40,776 nt of DNA from an uncultured Prevotella sp. (GTDB lineage Bacteria > Bacteroidota > Bacteroidia > Bacteroidales > Bacteroidaceae), in NCBI GenBank assembly GCA_902477645.1, contig CABSIA010000008.1:1-40776 (forward strand). The letters run 5' to 3'. Positions 17,041 through 25,425 of the stretch are shown in pieces (positions within the stretch are counted from its first letter, which is position 1; each line of letters starts with the position of its first letter). The notes under the pieces are model-generated. The model ran no database searches. It had not been told where the DNA came from and saw nothing but the letters and a program-made list of their open reading frames with translations. A program made the translations under genes and the position numbers.

Positions 17041-17069
17041 TTGAGTTTTATATATTTTTTGTAACTTTG
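17041..17069 (+). promoter_or_regulatory. tetR promoter
   Basis: TAACTTTG (17062-17069) with TTG at 17041-17043, 18 bp apart. It lies 18 bp before the tetR ATG. Confidence 0.7.
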
Positions 17070-17087
17070 CAAAAAAGAAACGGGAAA

Positions 17088-17720
17088 ATGAACAAATCCA
17101 CCTCACCACAATCATACCGGCAGGAACTCAAGTCACGCATTCTCGATGTGGCGATGAGCGAATTTTGGAGCAAGGGAGTAAAAGCAGTAAAGATGGACGA
17201 CATAGCCAGCCTGCTCACCATTTCCAAACGCACACTCTATGAAATATACGAGAACAAGGAAGTGCTGCTTCTCGAAGTATTGCAGCTTTCAAGAGAGCAA
17301 AAGCATGAGCACATGACAAAGTTTGCAGAGAGTACAGGAAACAACGTCATGGATATAATTTTTGAGCTATACAATATGCACGCTGAGGCATGCAAGAAAA
17401 TAAATCCATGTTTCTATGATGAGCTGAAGAAATATCCCAAGGTTACGGAATATCTTATGAAAGCAGGCGACAAAGACGAGGAGTTTGCGCAGGCCTACTT
17501 CCAGCGTGGCATAGACCAAGGCTATTTCCGCCCGGAGCTCGACTACAAAGCCATCTCACGCATGATGCGCCTTTGCGTAAAAAACGCCATTGACGGGAAA
17601 GACCGCTACCCTATCGACAACGATTTCGTTTTCCTCAATATCATCTTCGTCTTTTTCCGGGGCTTCTGCACAATGAGGGGGATTGAGGAGATGAGAAAGA
17701 AGAAAGACGATATTGTATAA
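17088..17720 (+). CDS. TetR/AcrR family transcriptional regulator
   Basis: A 210-residue DNA-binding regulator. An N-terminal helix-turn-helix (about 10-58) has the TetR layout: RILDVAMSEFWSKGVKAVKM, then DDIASLLTISKRTLYEIYENKEVLL. The remaining helical part would bind a ligand and dimerise; the ligand is unknown. The ATG at 17088 puts the HTH at the usual position, whereas a longer frame from 16983 would run through its own promoter. It is divergent from maeB and may regulate it and the transporter at 25335 through the shared CAAAA-N6-TTTTG box; this is inference. Confidence 0.88.
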   Translation: MNKSTSPQSYRQELKSRILDVAMSEFWSKGVKAVKMDDIASLLTISKRTLYEIYENKEVLLLEVLQLSREQKHEHMTKFAESTGNNVMDIIFELYNMHAEACKKINPCFYDELKKYPKVTEYLMKAGDKDEEFAQAYFQRGIDQGYFRPELDYKAISRMMRLCVKNAIDGKDRYPIDNDFVFLNIIFVFFRGFCTMRGIEEMRKKKDDIV

Positions 17721-17743
17721 GTAATATTTTATAACCGAGTTCT

Positions 17744-17827
17744 ATAAATCAAAGTTTGGTTTACATAAATACAAGCTTGAGTCACATAAATCAAAGTTTG
17801 ATTTATACGACTCAAGATTTGATTTAT
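17744..17827. repeat. Four 21-bp tandem repeats containing palindromes
   Basis: ATAAAT recurs at 17744, 17765 and 17786, and a fourth diverged unit begins at 17807. The third unit holds the perfect palindrome TAAATCAAA-G-TTTGATTTA. The array lies between the tetR stop and the terminator. Confidence 0.75.
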
Positions 17828-17853
17828 AAAACATAGCAGGCTAACATAAAAAA

Positions 17854-17906
17854 ATAGCGCACATGCTGAGTCCATTTAAAACAATTGAGACTTGCATGTG
17901 CGCTAT
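17854..17906. terminator. Bidirectional terminator between tetR and the PFL gene
   Basis: A 13-bp perfect stem ATAGCGCACATGC (17854-17866) / GCATGTGCGCTAT (17894-17906), extended inside by AGTC/GACT. A-rich on the left and TCTGTTTG on the right. It separates convergent transcripts. Confidence 0.8.
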
Positions 17907-17943
17907 CTGTTTGATTAAATTGCAACAATGACACCTTTAAGGT

Positions 17944-19308
17944 TTAATTCTTAAACGAGTGGATTGGAGCCGGGATACGTCCTGTACGGTTTACAAAAGC
18001 CTCGCAGCTAAAACCATTGACCGGCATTACGGGAGCATAGCCGAGCAAACCGCCAAACTCCACAACATCTCCAACCTTCTTGCCGACAACAGGGATAATT
18101 CTCACGGCTGTTGTTTTCTGATTAACCATACCAATGGCTGCCTCGTCTGCAATGATGCCACTGATAGTAGTGGCAGGAGTGTCGCCTGGAATGGCTATCA
18201 TGTCGAGCCCAACAGAGCACACACATGTCATAGCCTCGAGTTTCTCTAACGTCAGCGCACCGGCCTGAACAGCCTCTATCATACCCTGATCTTCACTAAC
18301 GGGGATGAAAGCGCCACTAAGTCCGCCGACATAGCTGCTTGCCATCACACCGCCTTTCTTCACCTGATCGTTGAGCAGAGCCAAGGCTGCGGTTGTTCCT
18401 GGAGCACCTGGATGCTCAAGGCCAATCTCGCAAAGAATGTCGGCAACAGAATCGCCAACGGCAGGAGTTGGCGCAAGGCTGAGGTCGATAATTCCAAATG
18501 GCACCCCAAGGCGCCGGCTTGCCTCCTGAGCAACATACTGTCCGACGCGTGTAATCTTGAACGCCGTGCGCTTAATGGTCTCGCAAAGCACCTCGAAGCT
18601 TGCGTCACGAATGCCTTTCAACACATGGTGGACGACACCGGGACCGCTCACTCCGACATTGACGATAACATCGTCTTCGCTGACACCATGGAAGGCACCT
18701 GCCATAAACGGGTTGTCGTCGGGAGCATTGCACAATACAACGAGCTTTCCGCATCCAAGCGAGTCGTTTTCCTTGGTGGCCTCGGCAGTCTGCTTGACAA
18801 CTTCTCCGAGAAGGCGTACGGCATCCATGTTGATACCGGTCTTTGTGCTGCCCACATTAACACTGCTGCAAACGACATCGGTGACAGCCATTGCCTCGGG
18901 AATGGAGCGGATGAGCAACTCGTCGGAACGGGTCATGCCTTTGCTTACTATGGCGCTGTAGCCACCGAGGAAATTCACGCCCACAACCTTAGCAGCCTCG
19001 TCGAGTGTGCGGGCAATGCGCACATAGTCGGCTGTGGTATGGCAGCATGAGCCGCCGACAAGACTAATAGGAGTGATAGATATTCGTTTGTTAACGATAG
19101 GAATGCCTATCTCCCGGCTTATCTCCTCGCCTACTTTGACAAGGTTGGCTGCCTTCCGGGTAATCTTATCGTATATTTTACGGCAACATACATCGGTGTC
19201 GCTGTCGGCACATTCAAGCAAGTTTATACCCATGGTGATGGTTCTCACATCAAGAGTTTCCTCCTGCACCATCTTGTTGGTTTCAAGAACTTCAAATAGA
19301 TTTATCAT
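17944..19308 (-). CDS. PFL family protein (UPF0210/DUF711)
   Basis: A 454-residue member of the UPF0210 family, related in fold to pyruvate formate-lyase-like proteins; its reaction is unknown. Family stretches seen are TITMGINLLECAD near the start, FLGGYSAIVSKGMT and GAPGTTAALALLNDQVKKGG. In many bacteria this gene follows a small ACT-domain protein (UPF0237), as it does here 130 bp upstream, which suggests a shared, amino-acid-responsive role. It is the last gene of the long - strand block. Confidence 0.9.
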   Translation of the reverse strand: MINLFEVLETNKMVQEETLDVRTITMGINLLECADSDTDVCCRKIYDKITRKAANLVKVGEEISREIGIPIVNKRISITPISLVGGSCCHTTADYVRIARTLDEAAKVVGVNFLGGYSAIVSKGMTRSDELLIRSIPEAMAVTDVVCSSVNVGSTKTGINMDAVRLLGEVVKQTAEATKENDSLGCGKLVVLCNAPDDNPFMAGAFHGVSEDDVIVNVGVSGPGVVHHVLKGIRDASFEVLCETIKRTAFKITRVGQYVAQEASRRLGVPFGIIDLSLAPTPAVGDSVADILCEIGLEHPGAPGTTAALALLNDQVKKGGVMASSYVGGLSGAFIPVSEDQGMIEAVQAGALTLEKLEAMTCVCSVGLDMIAIPGDTPATTISGIIADEAAIGMVNQKTTAVRIIPVVGKKVGDVVEFGGLLGYAPVMPVNGFSCEAFVNRTGRIPAPIHSFKN

Positions 19309-19318
19309 ATTCTATATA

Positions 19319-19438
19319 GTTGACAAGTTAACGAGTTGTTACTCAAGTTGACAAGTTGACGCGTAAACAAGTTGGCGAGTAAACAAATCGTTAGTCTGGG
19401 TATTAACTTGTCTACTCGTTTACTTGTCTACTCGTCAA
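19319..19438. repeat. Low-complexity GTTGACAAGT-type repeat
   Basis: About 120 bp built from near-octamers such as ACAAGTTG, ACGAGTTG and ACAAGTAA. The first half reads as GTTGACAAGT units and the second half as the reverse complement (CTTGTCTACTCG), so the whole can fold back on itself. It fills the gap between the ACT and PFL genes. Confidence 0.7.
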
Positions 19439-19711
19439 CTACACCCGATGCATTTTTTCAAAAATCTCCTCACGCTGGCATTTCACCTGCACGCCAAGCT
19501 CGTGTCCTACGGTATCAAGCTCTGTACTGAGGTCGGCAAACGGTTTTGTGCAGTTGGAAATGTCGGCTATCATCATCATATTGAAGAAGCCCTGAACTAT
19601 TGTCTGCGATATATCGAGTATGTTGATACCGTCGTCAGCCAAACATGTACAAACCTTGGCAATAATGCCTGCGGTGTCTTTTCCTACTACTGTGATAATT
19701 ACTTTTTCCAC
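19439..19711 (-). CDS. ACT domain protein (UPF0237)
   Basis: A 90-residue, single ACT domain protein (VIITVVGKDTAGIIAKVCTCLADDGINILDI). ACT domains bind amino acids or other small ligands; this stand-alone family resembles the GcvR regulatory type. The gene pair with the UPF0210 protein downstream is conserved in diverse bacteria. Confidence 0.9.
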   Translation of the reverse strand: MEKVIITVVGKDTAGIIAKVCTCLADDGINILDISQTIVQGFFNMMMIADISNCTKPFADLSTELDTVGHELGVQVKCQREEIFEKMHRV

Positions 19712-19713
19712 TT

Positions 19714-19755
19714 TTATTAGTTATTAATTATTAGTTATTAGTCATTAATTATTAG
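19714..19755. repeat. AT-only tandem repeat (14-bp unit)
   Basis: Three imperfect copies of TTATTAGTTATTAA-like 14-mers between folK and the ACT gene. No promoter match was found in it. Confidence 0.6.
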
Positions 19756-19795
19756 TACATAACTACATAAGGGGGCATGCCTACAATAATTACAA

Positions 19796-20176
19796 CTAAT
19801 AATTCAACAGCTGTTCCATAAGAACAGGAATATATGCCCTCTCCCAGTCTGCGACATGAAGCCGGGTGGCGTCATATTGCAATATGTCGATGTCTATGAC
19901 TACCCTGCCCTGCTCACGTTGCCGATGGCTGTCGCCAAGCATAGACTCCAACTGCTTCGTTTTCTCCACAACTTCCTCAAGTGTGGACGATGTGTGAGCC
20001 CTACACAAGCAATTGAGAAACCACGGGCCATCCATGCCTATTGGTGCCGTGGGAAGATTGCTTGTGAGCACGGCATCGGGCAAAAGCCGGTGCAGATGCT
20101 CACGGGCACAGGCCATATTCTTATCCGCCTCATAATTGGAGCCCAAGGATATTATTACGGTATGGACACCGGTCAT
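19796..20176 (-). CDS. folK: HPPK: 2-amino-4-hydroxy-6-hydroxymethyldihydropteridine diphosphokinase
   Basis: Transfers pyrophosphate from ATP to hydroxymethyldihydropterin in folate synthesis. Visible family features are the start VIISLGSNYEADKN, PTAPIGMDGPWFLNC, and the signature region REQGRVVIDIDIL with the paired metal-binding aspartates. The ATG at 20176 overlaps the permease stop as ATGA and gives 126 residues; an ATG four codons earlier is also possible. The protein is at the short end for HPPK but has the whole core. Confidence 0.88.
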   Translation of the reverse strand: MTGVHTVIISLGSNYEADKNMACAREHLHRLLPDAVLTSNLPTAPIGMDGPWFLNCLCRAHTSSTLEEVVEKTKQLESMLGDSHRQREQGRVVIDIDILQYDATRLHVADWERAYIPVLMEQLLNY

Positions 20177-21363
20177 TTCTGTTTCCATAAGTTCACTATC
20201 TTAGCCCGTAAAGCAAAGGAGTTGAGCAACGTAACCACCACAAGCAGCACGAGTCCGCACGACAACGACGGCAACAGACTGCCATCGGGAATGTCGGGGA
20301 ACAAAGCCACGAGGATATCCATATATTGTGAGCGGACAAGACACAACAGGCAGACCGCAAACACAAGAACGCCGATGTTGAGCAACAGGGTAAGCAGCTG
20401 ATACGGACGCGCCACGCTCTGCGGACTATAGCCTATAAGCAACAGGCTCTGCAGTTTATCTGTGTTTTTCTGAACCAGCAGATATATGCTGAGCATCAGA
20501 ATGTAAAAGCTGAGCAACGTGATTACAATTCCCACTGCCATTACCATTGTTACGACAAGCCGCAGAAACCATGTGGTTTTCTCTGCCTGCAAGTTGTCGT
20601 CGTAGGTCTCATAGCCGTGGCTTTCTATGTATTTGGCTACGGCATCGTCGGCTGTAGTCGCAACCTCCAAGATTATGCGCGAAGGCTGTGTATGGCTATC
20701 TGGCGCATATCGGGCATTGCTCCACTCTATAAACGACTGCGGAACAAGAATAGTGTTCAAACGATTAGAGAAACCTATCACACGTCCCTTGAATTGTCCG
20801 CTGTTGCCGTTGCCGTGAATGAGAAGCGTAATGTCTATCATGCCGACGAGTCCCTCTGACAATTTTGGCAACGACTTACCCTTGGCAAAACCAAAATTAT
20901 ACATTGCTATGTAAGAGCGGGGCAATATGATGGGCACCACAGTCTGCCCCTCAGCATATTTCCAATTGCTAAGGTCTGTATCGACAAAAGCGTCAGGAAC
21001 GCTCTCGAAGGTTATGTCCGAGTTAAGAGTCTCGCTTCCGGCAATGCTCATACGTGCCTCAACTTTATATTCTGCCGATGTGAACACACCGACAGTCTTT
21101 GCAAACGGCTGAGATGAAATCTCATCCACCTCTGTGGCAGAGAAGCCATTAGCAGCAGAAGAAAAGGCACCAGCGGCACCCGACCTCTTACCAATAATAA
21201 GATAGCTGTTCTTCAAAAAACTGTCTGGAGCCGTGAACACAGGATTTACATCGCTATAGAACTGACAGGCAAGCATTACGATGAACATGCCGAAAAGGTT
21301 GGCGAGGAAGAAACCAGCCAACTGCCCTACGCTGATATGCTGCCGCAATAGTCTCCAAATCAT
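20173..21363 (-). CDS. FtsX-like ABC transporter permease
   Basis: A 396-residue inner-membrane protein with the FtsX/MacB layout: one N-terminal membrane segment (about 14-36), a periplasmic domain (about 38-270) and three membrane segments near 275-305, 325-350 and 365-390. It overlaps the upstream ATPase gene by ATGA, so the two form a transporter or mechanotransmitter pair. The substrate is unknown. The DUF4836 lipoprotein immediately upstream may be its periplasmic partner (inference). Confidence 0.82.
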   Translation of the reverse strand: MIWRLLRQHISVGQLAGFFLANLFGMFIVMLACQFYSDVNPVFTAPDSFLKNSYLIIGKRSGAAGAFSSAANGFSATEVDEISSQPFAKTVGVFTSAEYKVEARMSIAGSETLNSDITFESVPDAFVDTDLSNWKYAEGQTVVPIILPRSYIAMYNFGFAKGKSLPKLSEGLVGMIDITLLIHGNGNSGQFKGRVIGFSNRLNTILVPQSFIEWSNARYAPDSHTQPSRIILEVATTADDAVAKYIESHGYETYDDNLQAEKTTWFLRLVVTMVMAVGIVITLLSFYILMLSIYLLVQKNTDKLQSLLLIGYSPQSVARPYQLLTLLLNIGVLVFAVCLLCLVRSQYMDILVALFPDIPDGSLLPSLSCGLVLLVVVTLLNSFALRAKIVNLWKQK

Positions 21364-22007
21364 AATTTAAGCCTCCTGTCGTATTCCAGATCTATATGTC
21401 TGCCTATACTCGTAACGATTACTCCAGCTCCCTGCCGCCGCGCCTCCTGCATCATAATCTGTCCCATTACGGCAGAGTTGTGGTCGTCGAGATGGCTTAC
21501 AGGCTCATCGGCAACAATGAAGTCGAACGGCTGAACAAGAGCGCGCATCATGCCGACACGCTGCTGTTGTCCTATCGACATCAAGCCTACAGGCACAGAC
21601 TTTTTGTCGGCTATGCCCATGGCATCAAACCATTGAAATATCTCAGCCTCACTCTTGAAATCCGTTATGCGGTTCTTTATAAGAACATTCTCCATTGCCG
21701 TAAGTTCTGGAAACAGACGAAGCTCCTGGAAAAGCATGCTGACATGAGAACGGCGGACTGATACCCAGTCGGCGACACGATAGGTCATGGTATCGGTATT
21801 GTCGAAAAGAAGAGTTCCTGAGTAATCGCGGCGGTAGCCGATAAGATAGCTGCAAAAGGTGCTTTTGCCACGCCCGCTCGACGCCTCAATCAAGTATGTT
21901 TTCCCTTTCGTGAATGTTGCCTCTTTCTGCCACACATCGGAGTGTATGCCGTCAGCATGCGGCTGAAATACACGAGGCAACACACCGTTCAGTGTTATAG
22001 TTTCCAT
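21360..22007 (-). CDS. ABC transporter ATP-binding protein with non-canonical motifs
   Basis: A 215-residue ATPase subunit for the adjacent FtsX-like permease. The P-loop reads ASSGRGKST (42-50), with the usual first glycine replaced by Ala42; Lys48 is kept. Gln94 of the Q-loop and Walker B FIVADE with catalytic Glu168 are present. The signature LSGGQ is MSIGQ (143-147), and the H-loop position reads VTSIG, so the switch histidine appears to be Ser200. ATP binding is likely; hydrolysis may be weak. It starts 6 bp after the DUF4836 stop. Confidence 0.85.
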   Translation of the reverse strand: METITLNGVLPRVFQPHADGIHSDVWQKEATFTKGKTYLIEASSGRGKSTFCSYLIGYRRDYSGTLLFDNTDTMTYRVADWVSVRRSHVSMLFQELRLFPELTAMENVLIKNRITDFKSEAEIFQWFDAMGIADKKSVPVGLMSIGQQQRVGMMRALVQPFDFIVADEPVSHLDDHNSAVMGQIMMQEARRQGAGVIVTSIGRHIDLEYDRRLKL

Positions 22008-22013
22008 ATTTAC

Positions 22014-23357
22014 TTATTTCATTGTGAACACAATGGCACTGATATTGCCCGTAAGAGGCCGAAGCATAGAAGCCACAGCTTTTGAGTTGCCGCCATCAAG
22101 GGCTGCGATGTTAACTATCAACGCCAGACGGGAACCTCTTATGACCTCCGTCTGTTGCTGTGATATCGGATTAGCGGCAGGCATAACAGACTGCTCTGCC
22201 TCTGTAGTGCTGCTTCCGCTAAAAAACTGCTTATCATCCGTTACACCAAAGCAAAACGAAGTGCTGCCTCCTGAATAGATATATGCGTTTGGTTTCCAGT
22301 CGGTGAGCTTTCCGCCTTCAGGCACACTCTGTTTCCAATAGCCGACATCGGCAAGCCAATCAGTATGGGCAAGCTCTGCGGCTATCGACATGCTGATTTT
22401 TCCCTCAACGTATGACGGAGTTACAACAGCCATCTCGCCATCTATGCTCTTTATGATGTTGTCCATATCTATTGCGGCGTTTATTCCGGCAAGCATAGCC
22501 TGCAACATAGGGTTGCCGCGCATTACATTGATGAATTTTGAGCCATCGACATTGAGGAACATTCCACTTGCGGCATCGGCTGACATAGAGCCGAGATAAC
22601 GGCCTTTGACCGGACGATATATTTTGCGTGACTCTTTCAAAGCCTCGTCAATACGCTTGTTGAAAGAAAATGTTGTGCCGTCAATGTACATAACGCCCTT
22701 GGAGATATTTATGGCAGCAGAGACTATCACTTGTGAGGGGTCGGCATCTTTCGGCGCTCCAAGCGTGAACGGCATGACAAGCTGCCGCGGCAATGCCGCG
22801 GCCTGGGCAATCATTGCCATTGGCGCATTGACAGTATCAAGACAGGCAAACATAGAAGTGCCAGTAATGCCCTGCCCTTCTTCCTGCGACAAATAGCGTG
22901 CCATACGGTTCTGCATGACTGCCACGTCAGACACAGGCACGGGTCCCATAACAAGCAGCGCATCGTCGGAGAAGCCGGCAAGCCATGAGCCTGCAACTAC
23001 AGCAAACCTGTAGCCTCGCTTTTCCTCTATCTTGCATCCAATTTTCTCTAATGTAGACGACAAGCGTGAGGCATCATCTACTGCAGCACAAATGCCCAAG
23101 TTGCCGTCTGTTGTCTCAAACAGATATATTTTTCTGCCCACGTCTATGCCCGTTTTGCCAAGGTCGGTAGCCTTCAGTAATGTTTTCAATACCAAGCCGT
23201 TTTGAACCCCCGTAGCCTTTGCCGCATCTATAGAGACTATTGCCGACGACTGAGCAGGTATGGCATCTACATAGCCGCTATCAGAACAAGAAGAAAACAA
23301 TACGAGCAGCAACGAGACTACAATGCCTATTGAATAATATTGAGACAATCTTTTCAT
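22014..23357 (-). CDS. DUF4836 family lipoprotein
   Basis: A 447-residue lipoprotein of a Bacteroidota-specific family of unknown function. The N-terminus has a hydrophobic signal followed by a lipobox ending FSSC (Cys24), then SDSGYVD. The body opens with IPAQSSAIVSIDAAKATG, typical of the family. The start is ATG 23357; a TTG two codons earlier was not preferred. It is tightly linked to the broken rsmE upstream (12 bp) and the ABC ATPase downstream (6 bp). Confidence 0.85.
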   Translation of the reverse strand: MKRLSQYYSIGIVVSLLLVLFSSCSDSGYVDAIPAQSSAIVSIDAAKATGVQNGLVLKTLLKATDLGKTGIDVGRKIYLFETTDGNLGICAAVDDASRLSSTLEKIGCKIEEKRGYRFAVVAGSWLAGFSDDALLVMGPVPVSDVAVMQNRMARYLSQEEGQGITGTSMFACLDTVNAPMAMIAQAAALPRQLVMPFTLGAPKDADPSQVIVSAAINISKGVMYIDGTTFSFNKRIDEALKESRKIYRPVKGRYLGSMSADAASGMFLNVDGSKFINVMRGNPMLQAMLAGINAAIDMDNIIKSIDGEMAVVTPSYVEGKISMSIAAELAHTDWLADVGYWKQSVPEGGKLTDWKPNAYIYSGGSTSFCFGVTDDKQFFSGSSTTEAEQSVMPAANPISQQQTEVIRGSRLALIVNIAALDGGNSKAVASMLRPLTGNISAIVFTMK

Positions 23358-23369
23358 GTGCAATATCTG

Positions 23370-24095
23370 TTATTCTGTTCTCTTTACTAAATTTGCCATT
23401 GCCACAGCCATCAGTGCGGCAGTCTCTGTGCGAAGACGGCTATTGCCAAGCGAAACAGACTGGTAGCCGTTGGCCATGGCAAGCCTTACCTCGTCTATTG
23501 AGAAATCGCCCTCTGGACCAATGAGCACTGTTACATCATCGTCAAGAGGCTGTTGCTGAAGCACATTGAAAAAGTCTGTACGCTCCACTTCATTGTAGCA
23601 GTGGGCTATAAACTTATTGCCACTACGAGGCTGCGAGACAAATTCCTTAAACGGTGCGAGCTGGTTTACAACAGGTTTCCAAGGCTTGCGGCTCTGCTTG
23701 ACTGCCGAGACAACAATCTTGTCGAGCCTGACGGTACGCATGTTTTTACGCTCCGAGAACTTGCAGTTCAGGAATCTCCGCCTGGCAATGTTTTCCTGTT
23801 AAACCTACTCCGCAAGACACTCCACACGCTCCATCATCTTCGTAGGTGCCAACGCCAGGTGAATGTTGCCATGCCATGTTTTCTGCTGAGGCAGGGTTTC
23901 CTTAATCTCGTACATGCAATGTTTGGTTGCGGCAATTGTTACCTCGGCGCGATAGAAACTCCCATCGCCGTCCATAAGAAACATCTCGTCGCCACTTTGC
24001 AGCCTCAACACTCTAAGAGCGTGCATAGCCTCATCCTGTGGCAGCTCTGTTTGCGACGCAGCGTCGGGGACATAAAAATATCTTGCTTCTTTCAT
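23370..24095 (-). pseudogene. rsmE: rsmE, 16S rRNA m3U1498 methyltransferase, interrupted by two in-frame stops
   Basis: RsmE methylates U1498 of 16S rRNA. The reading frame from ATG 24095 has the PUA-like N-terminal part (KEARYFYVPDA, HALRVLRL, LALAPTKMMERVE) and, in the same frame, the SPOUT C-terminal part (FLNCKFSERKN, VLIGPEGDFS, VSLGNSRLRTETAALMA). Codon 97 (23805-23807) is TAG and codon 99 (23799-23801) is TAA. The total of 241 codons equals the normal family length, so nothing is inserted or deleted; instead about 11 codons where the family has a conserved EKATEIG-like motif are replaced. It is a pseudogene, a sequencing or assembly error, or a split gene. Upstream and downstream genes are intact. 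Confidence 0.85.
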
Positions 24096-24099
24096 TTCA

Positions 24100-25335
24100 T
24101 TATACGTTCTTTGGACGGAACACCAATGCGAAAACCACACCTACGATGAATGCGTATGCGGCAAAGATATACCAACATGCCTGCCATGAGGTGACGCCAT
24201 CAACGGTGTACATATTTACTACCTGCTGAGCGCAAAGCGTGCCGACAGTGGCACCGATACCGTTGGTCATAAGCATGAAAAGCCCCTGTGCGCTTGAACG
24301 TAGTTTAGGATCTGTGGACTTGTCTACAAACAATGAGCCAGATATATTGAAGAAATCGAAAGCTACACCGTAGACTATCATTGACAAAACAAACATCCAT
24401 ACTCCACTGCCGGGATTACCTGCGCCGAACAAGCCAAAACGCAATACCCATGCAAACATTGCGATAAGCATAACGTTCTTGATGCCAAAACGCTTCATAC
24501 AGAACGGTATGAGCAATATGCAGAGCGTCTCGCTCATCTGAGAAAGTGAGATAAGAATATTTGCATGCAGAACACCGAATGTATCTGCATATTCGGGTAT
24601 GCTCCCGAAACTCGTTATGAACGGGTTGGCAAAACCGTTGGTAATCTGAAGGCTAACGCCAAGAAGCATTGAGAAGATGAAGAATATCGCCATCTTTTTC
24701 TGCTTGAAAAGCGCAAAAGCACGAAGTCCGAAAGCATCTACAAGGCTCTTTTTCTCTTCATCATGAGACACAGGACATGCGGTTAGGGTAAAGGAATAAA
24801 GAAAAAGCAGAATACTGACAGCACCAGAAGTCACGAACTGGCTCTCGTTAGGCTGAAAGCCCATAAGGTCAACAAACCACATTGTGCAGATGAAACCTAC
24901 AGTACCAAAAACCCTGATAGGCGGAAAATCGCGGACTGTATCAAGACCTGCTTTTATCAAAGCCGTATATGCGACTGAATTTGACAATGCCAGCGTTGGC
25001 ATATAGAAGGCCACGCTCATTGAATAAAGAGTGAAAAGCGTAGAGAAAGCAATATCGGAACCTGCAGTATTGGCATAATAAGCCGCTCCGAACATGAACA
25101 GGCCAGCCACAAGATGGCACAAGCCAAGCAGACGCTGTGCCGGCACCCAACGGTCGGCAACAATGCCCATTATAGTAGGCATAAAGATAGAGACTACACC
25201 CTGCATAGCGTAGAACCAGCCTATATGCTGTGCCATGCCAAGATTTACGAGATAGGTACCCATCGAAGTAAGGTAGGCGCCCCATACGGCGAACTCCAAG
25301 AAGTTCATGAAAGCCAAACGGTATTTCAGCATCAT
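24100..25335 (-). CDS. MFS transporter, nucleoside permease (NupG/XapB)-like
   Basis: A 411-residue inner-membrane symporter with about 12 hydrophobic segments. The start MLKYRLAFMNFLEFAVWGAYL, the GIVADRW loop and FFNISGSLFVDKSTDPKLRSS match the nucleoside:H+ symporter group, so nucleoside uptake is the best guess. The start is one of two adjacent ATGs at 25335 and 25332; a longer frame to 25395 would run through the promoter. It heads the - strand operon and has the promoter box shared with maeB. Confidence 0.88.
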   Translation of the reverse strand: MMLKYRLAFMNFLEFAVWGAYLTSMGTYLVNLGMAQHIGWFYAMQGVVSIFMPTIMGIVADRWVPAQRLLGLCHLVAGLFMFGAAYYANTAGSDIAFSTLFTLYSMSVAFYMPTLALSNSVAYTALIKAGLDTVRDFPPIRVFGTVGFICTMWFVDLMGFQPNESQFVTSGAVSILLFLYSFTLTACPVSHDEEKKSLVDAFGLRAFALFKQKKMAIFFIFSMLLGVSLQITNGFANPFITSFGSIPEYADTFGVLHANILISLSQMSETLCILLIPFCMKRFGIKNVMLIAMFAWVLRFGLFGAGNPGSGVWMFVLSMIVYGVAFDFFNISGSLFVDKSTDPKLRSSAQGLFMLMTNGIGATVGTLCAQQVVNMYTVDGVTSWQACWYIFAAYAFIVGVVFALVFRPKNV

Positions 25336-25360
25336 AATGTCTAAGTAATTTTTTACTATG

Positions 25361-25391
25361 CAAAGATAGTCTAAATGAATGGAATAACAAA
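25361..25391 (-). promoter_or_regulatory. Promoter of the MFS transporter operon
   Basis: On the - strand, TATCTTTG (25361-25368) and TTTG (25388-25391), 19 bp apart. Confidence 0.88.
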
Positions 25392-25392
25392 A

Positions 25393-25408
25393 CAAAAATG
25401 AAATTTTG
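25393..25408. promoter_or_regulatory. Putative operator box upstream of the MFS promoter
   Basis: Inverted repeat CAAAA-ATGAAA-TTTTG, the twin of the box at 16970-16985 and at the same distance (1 bp) from the -33 element. Confidence 0.55.
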
Positions 25409-25425
25409 TGTTACATTTCCGAGGC

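Noticed and set aside
17744..17827. Possible CRISPR-like or iteron origin array
   Set aside because: The period is only 21 bp with no spacers, and no replication initiator gene is nearby; described as palindromic tandem repeats instead.
19319..19438. Possible CRISPR array
   Set aside because: The repeats are octamer-like without constant-length spacers, and no cas genes are present.
23553..24149. 198-codon + strand frame across rsmE
   Set aside because: It is antisense to clearly recognisable RsmE sequence on both halves and has no family features of its own; it appears long by chance.
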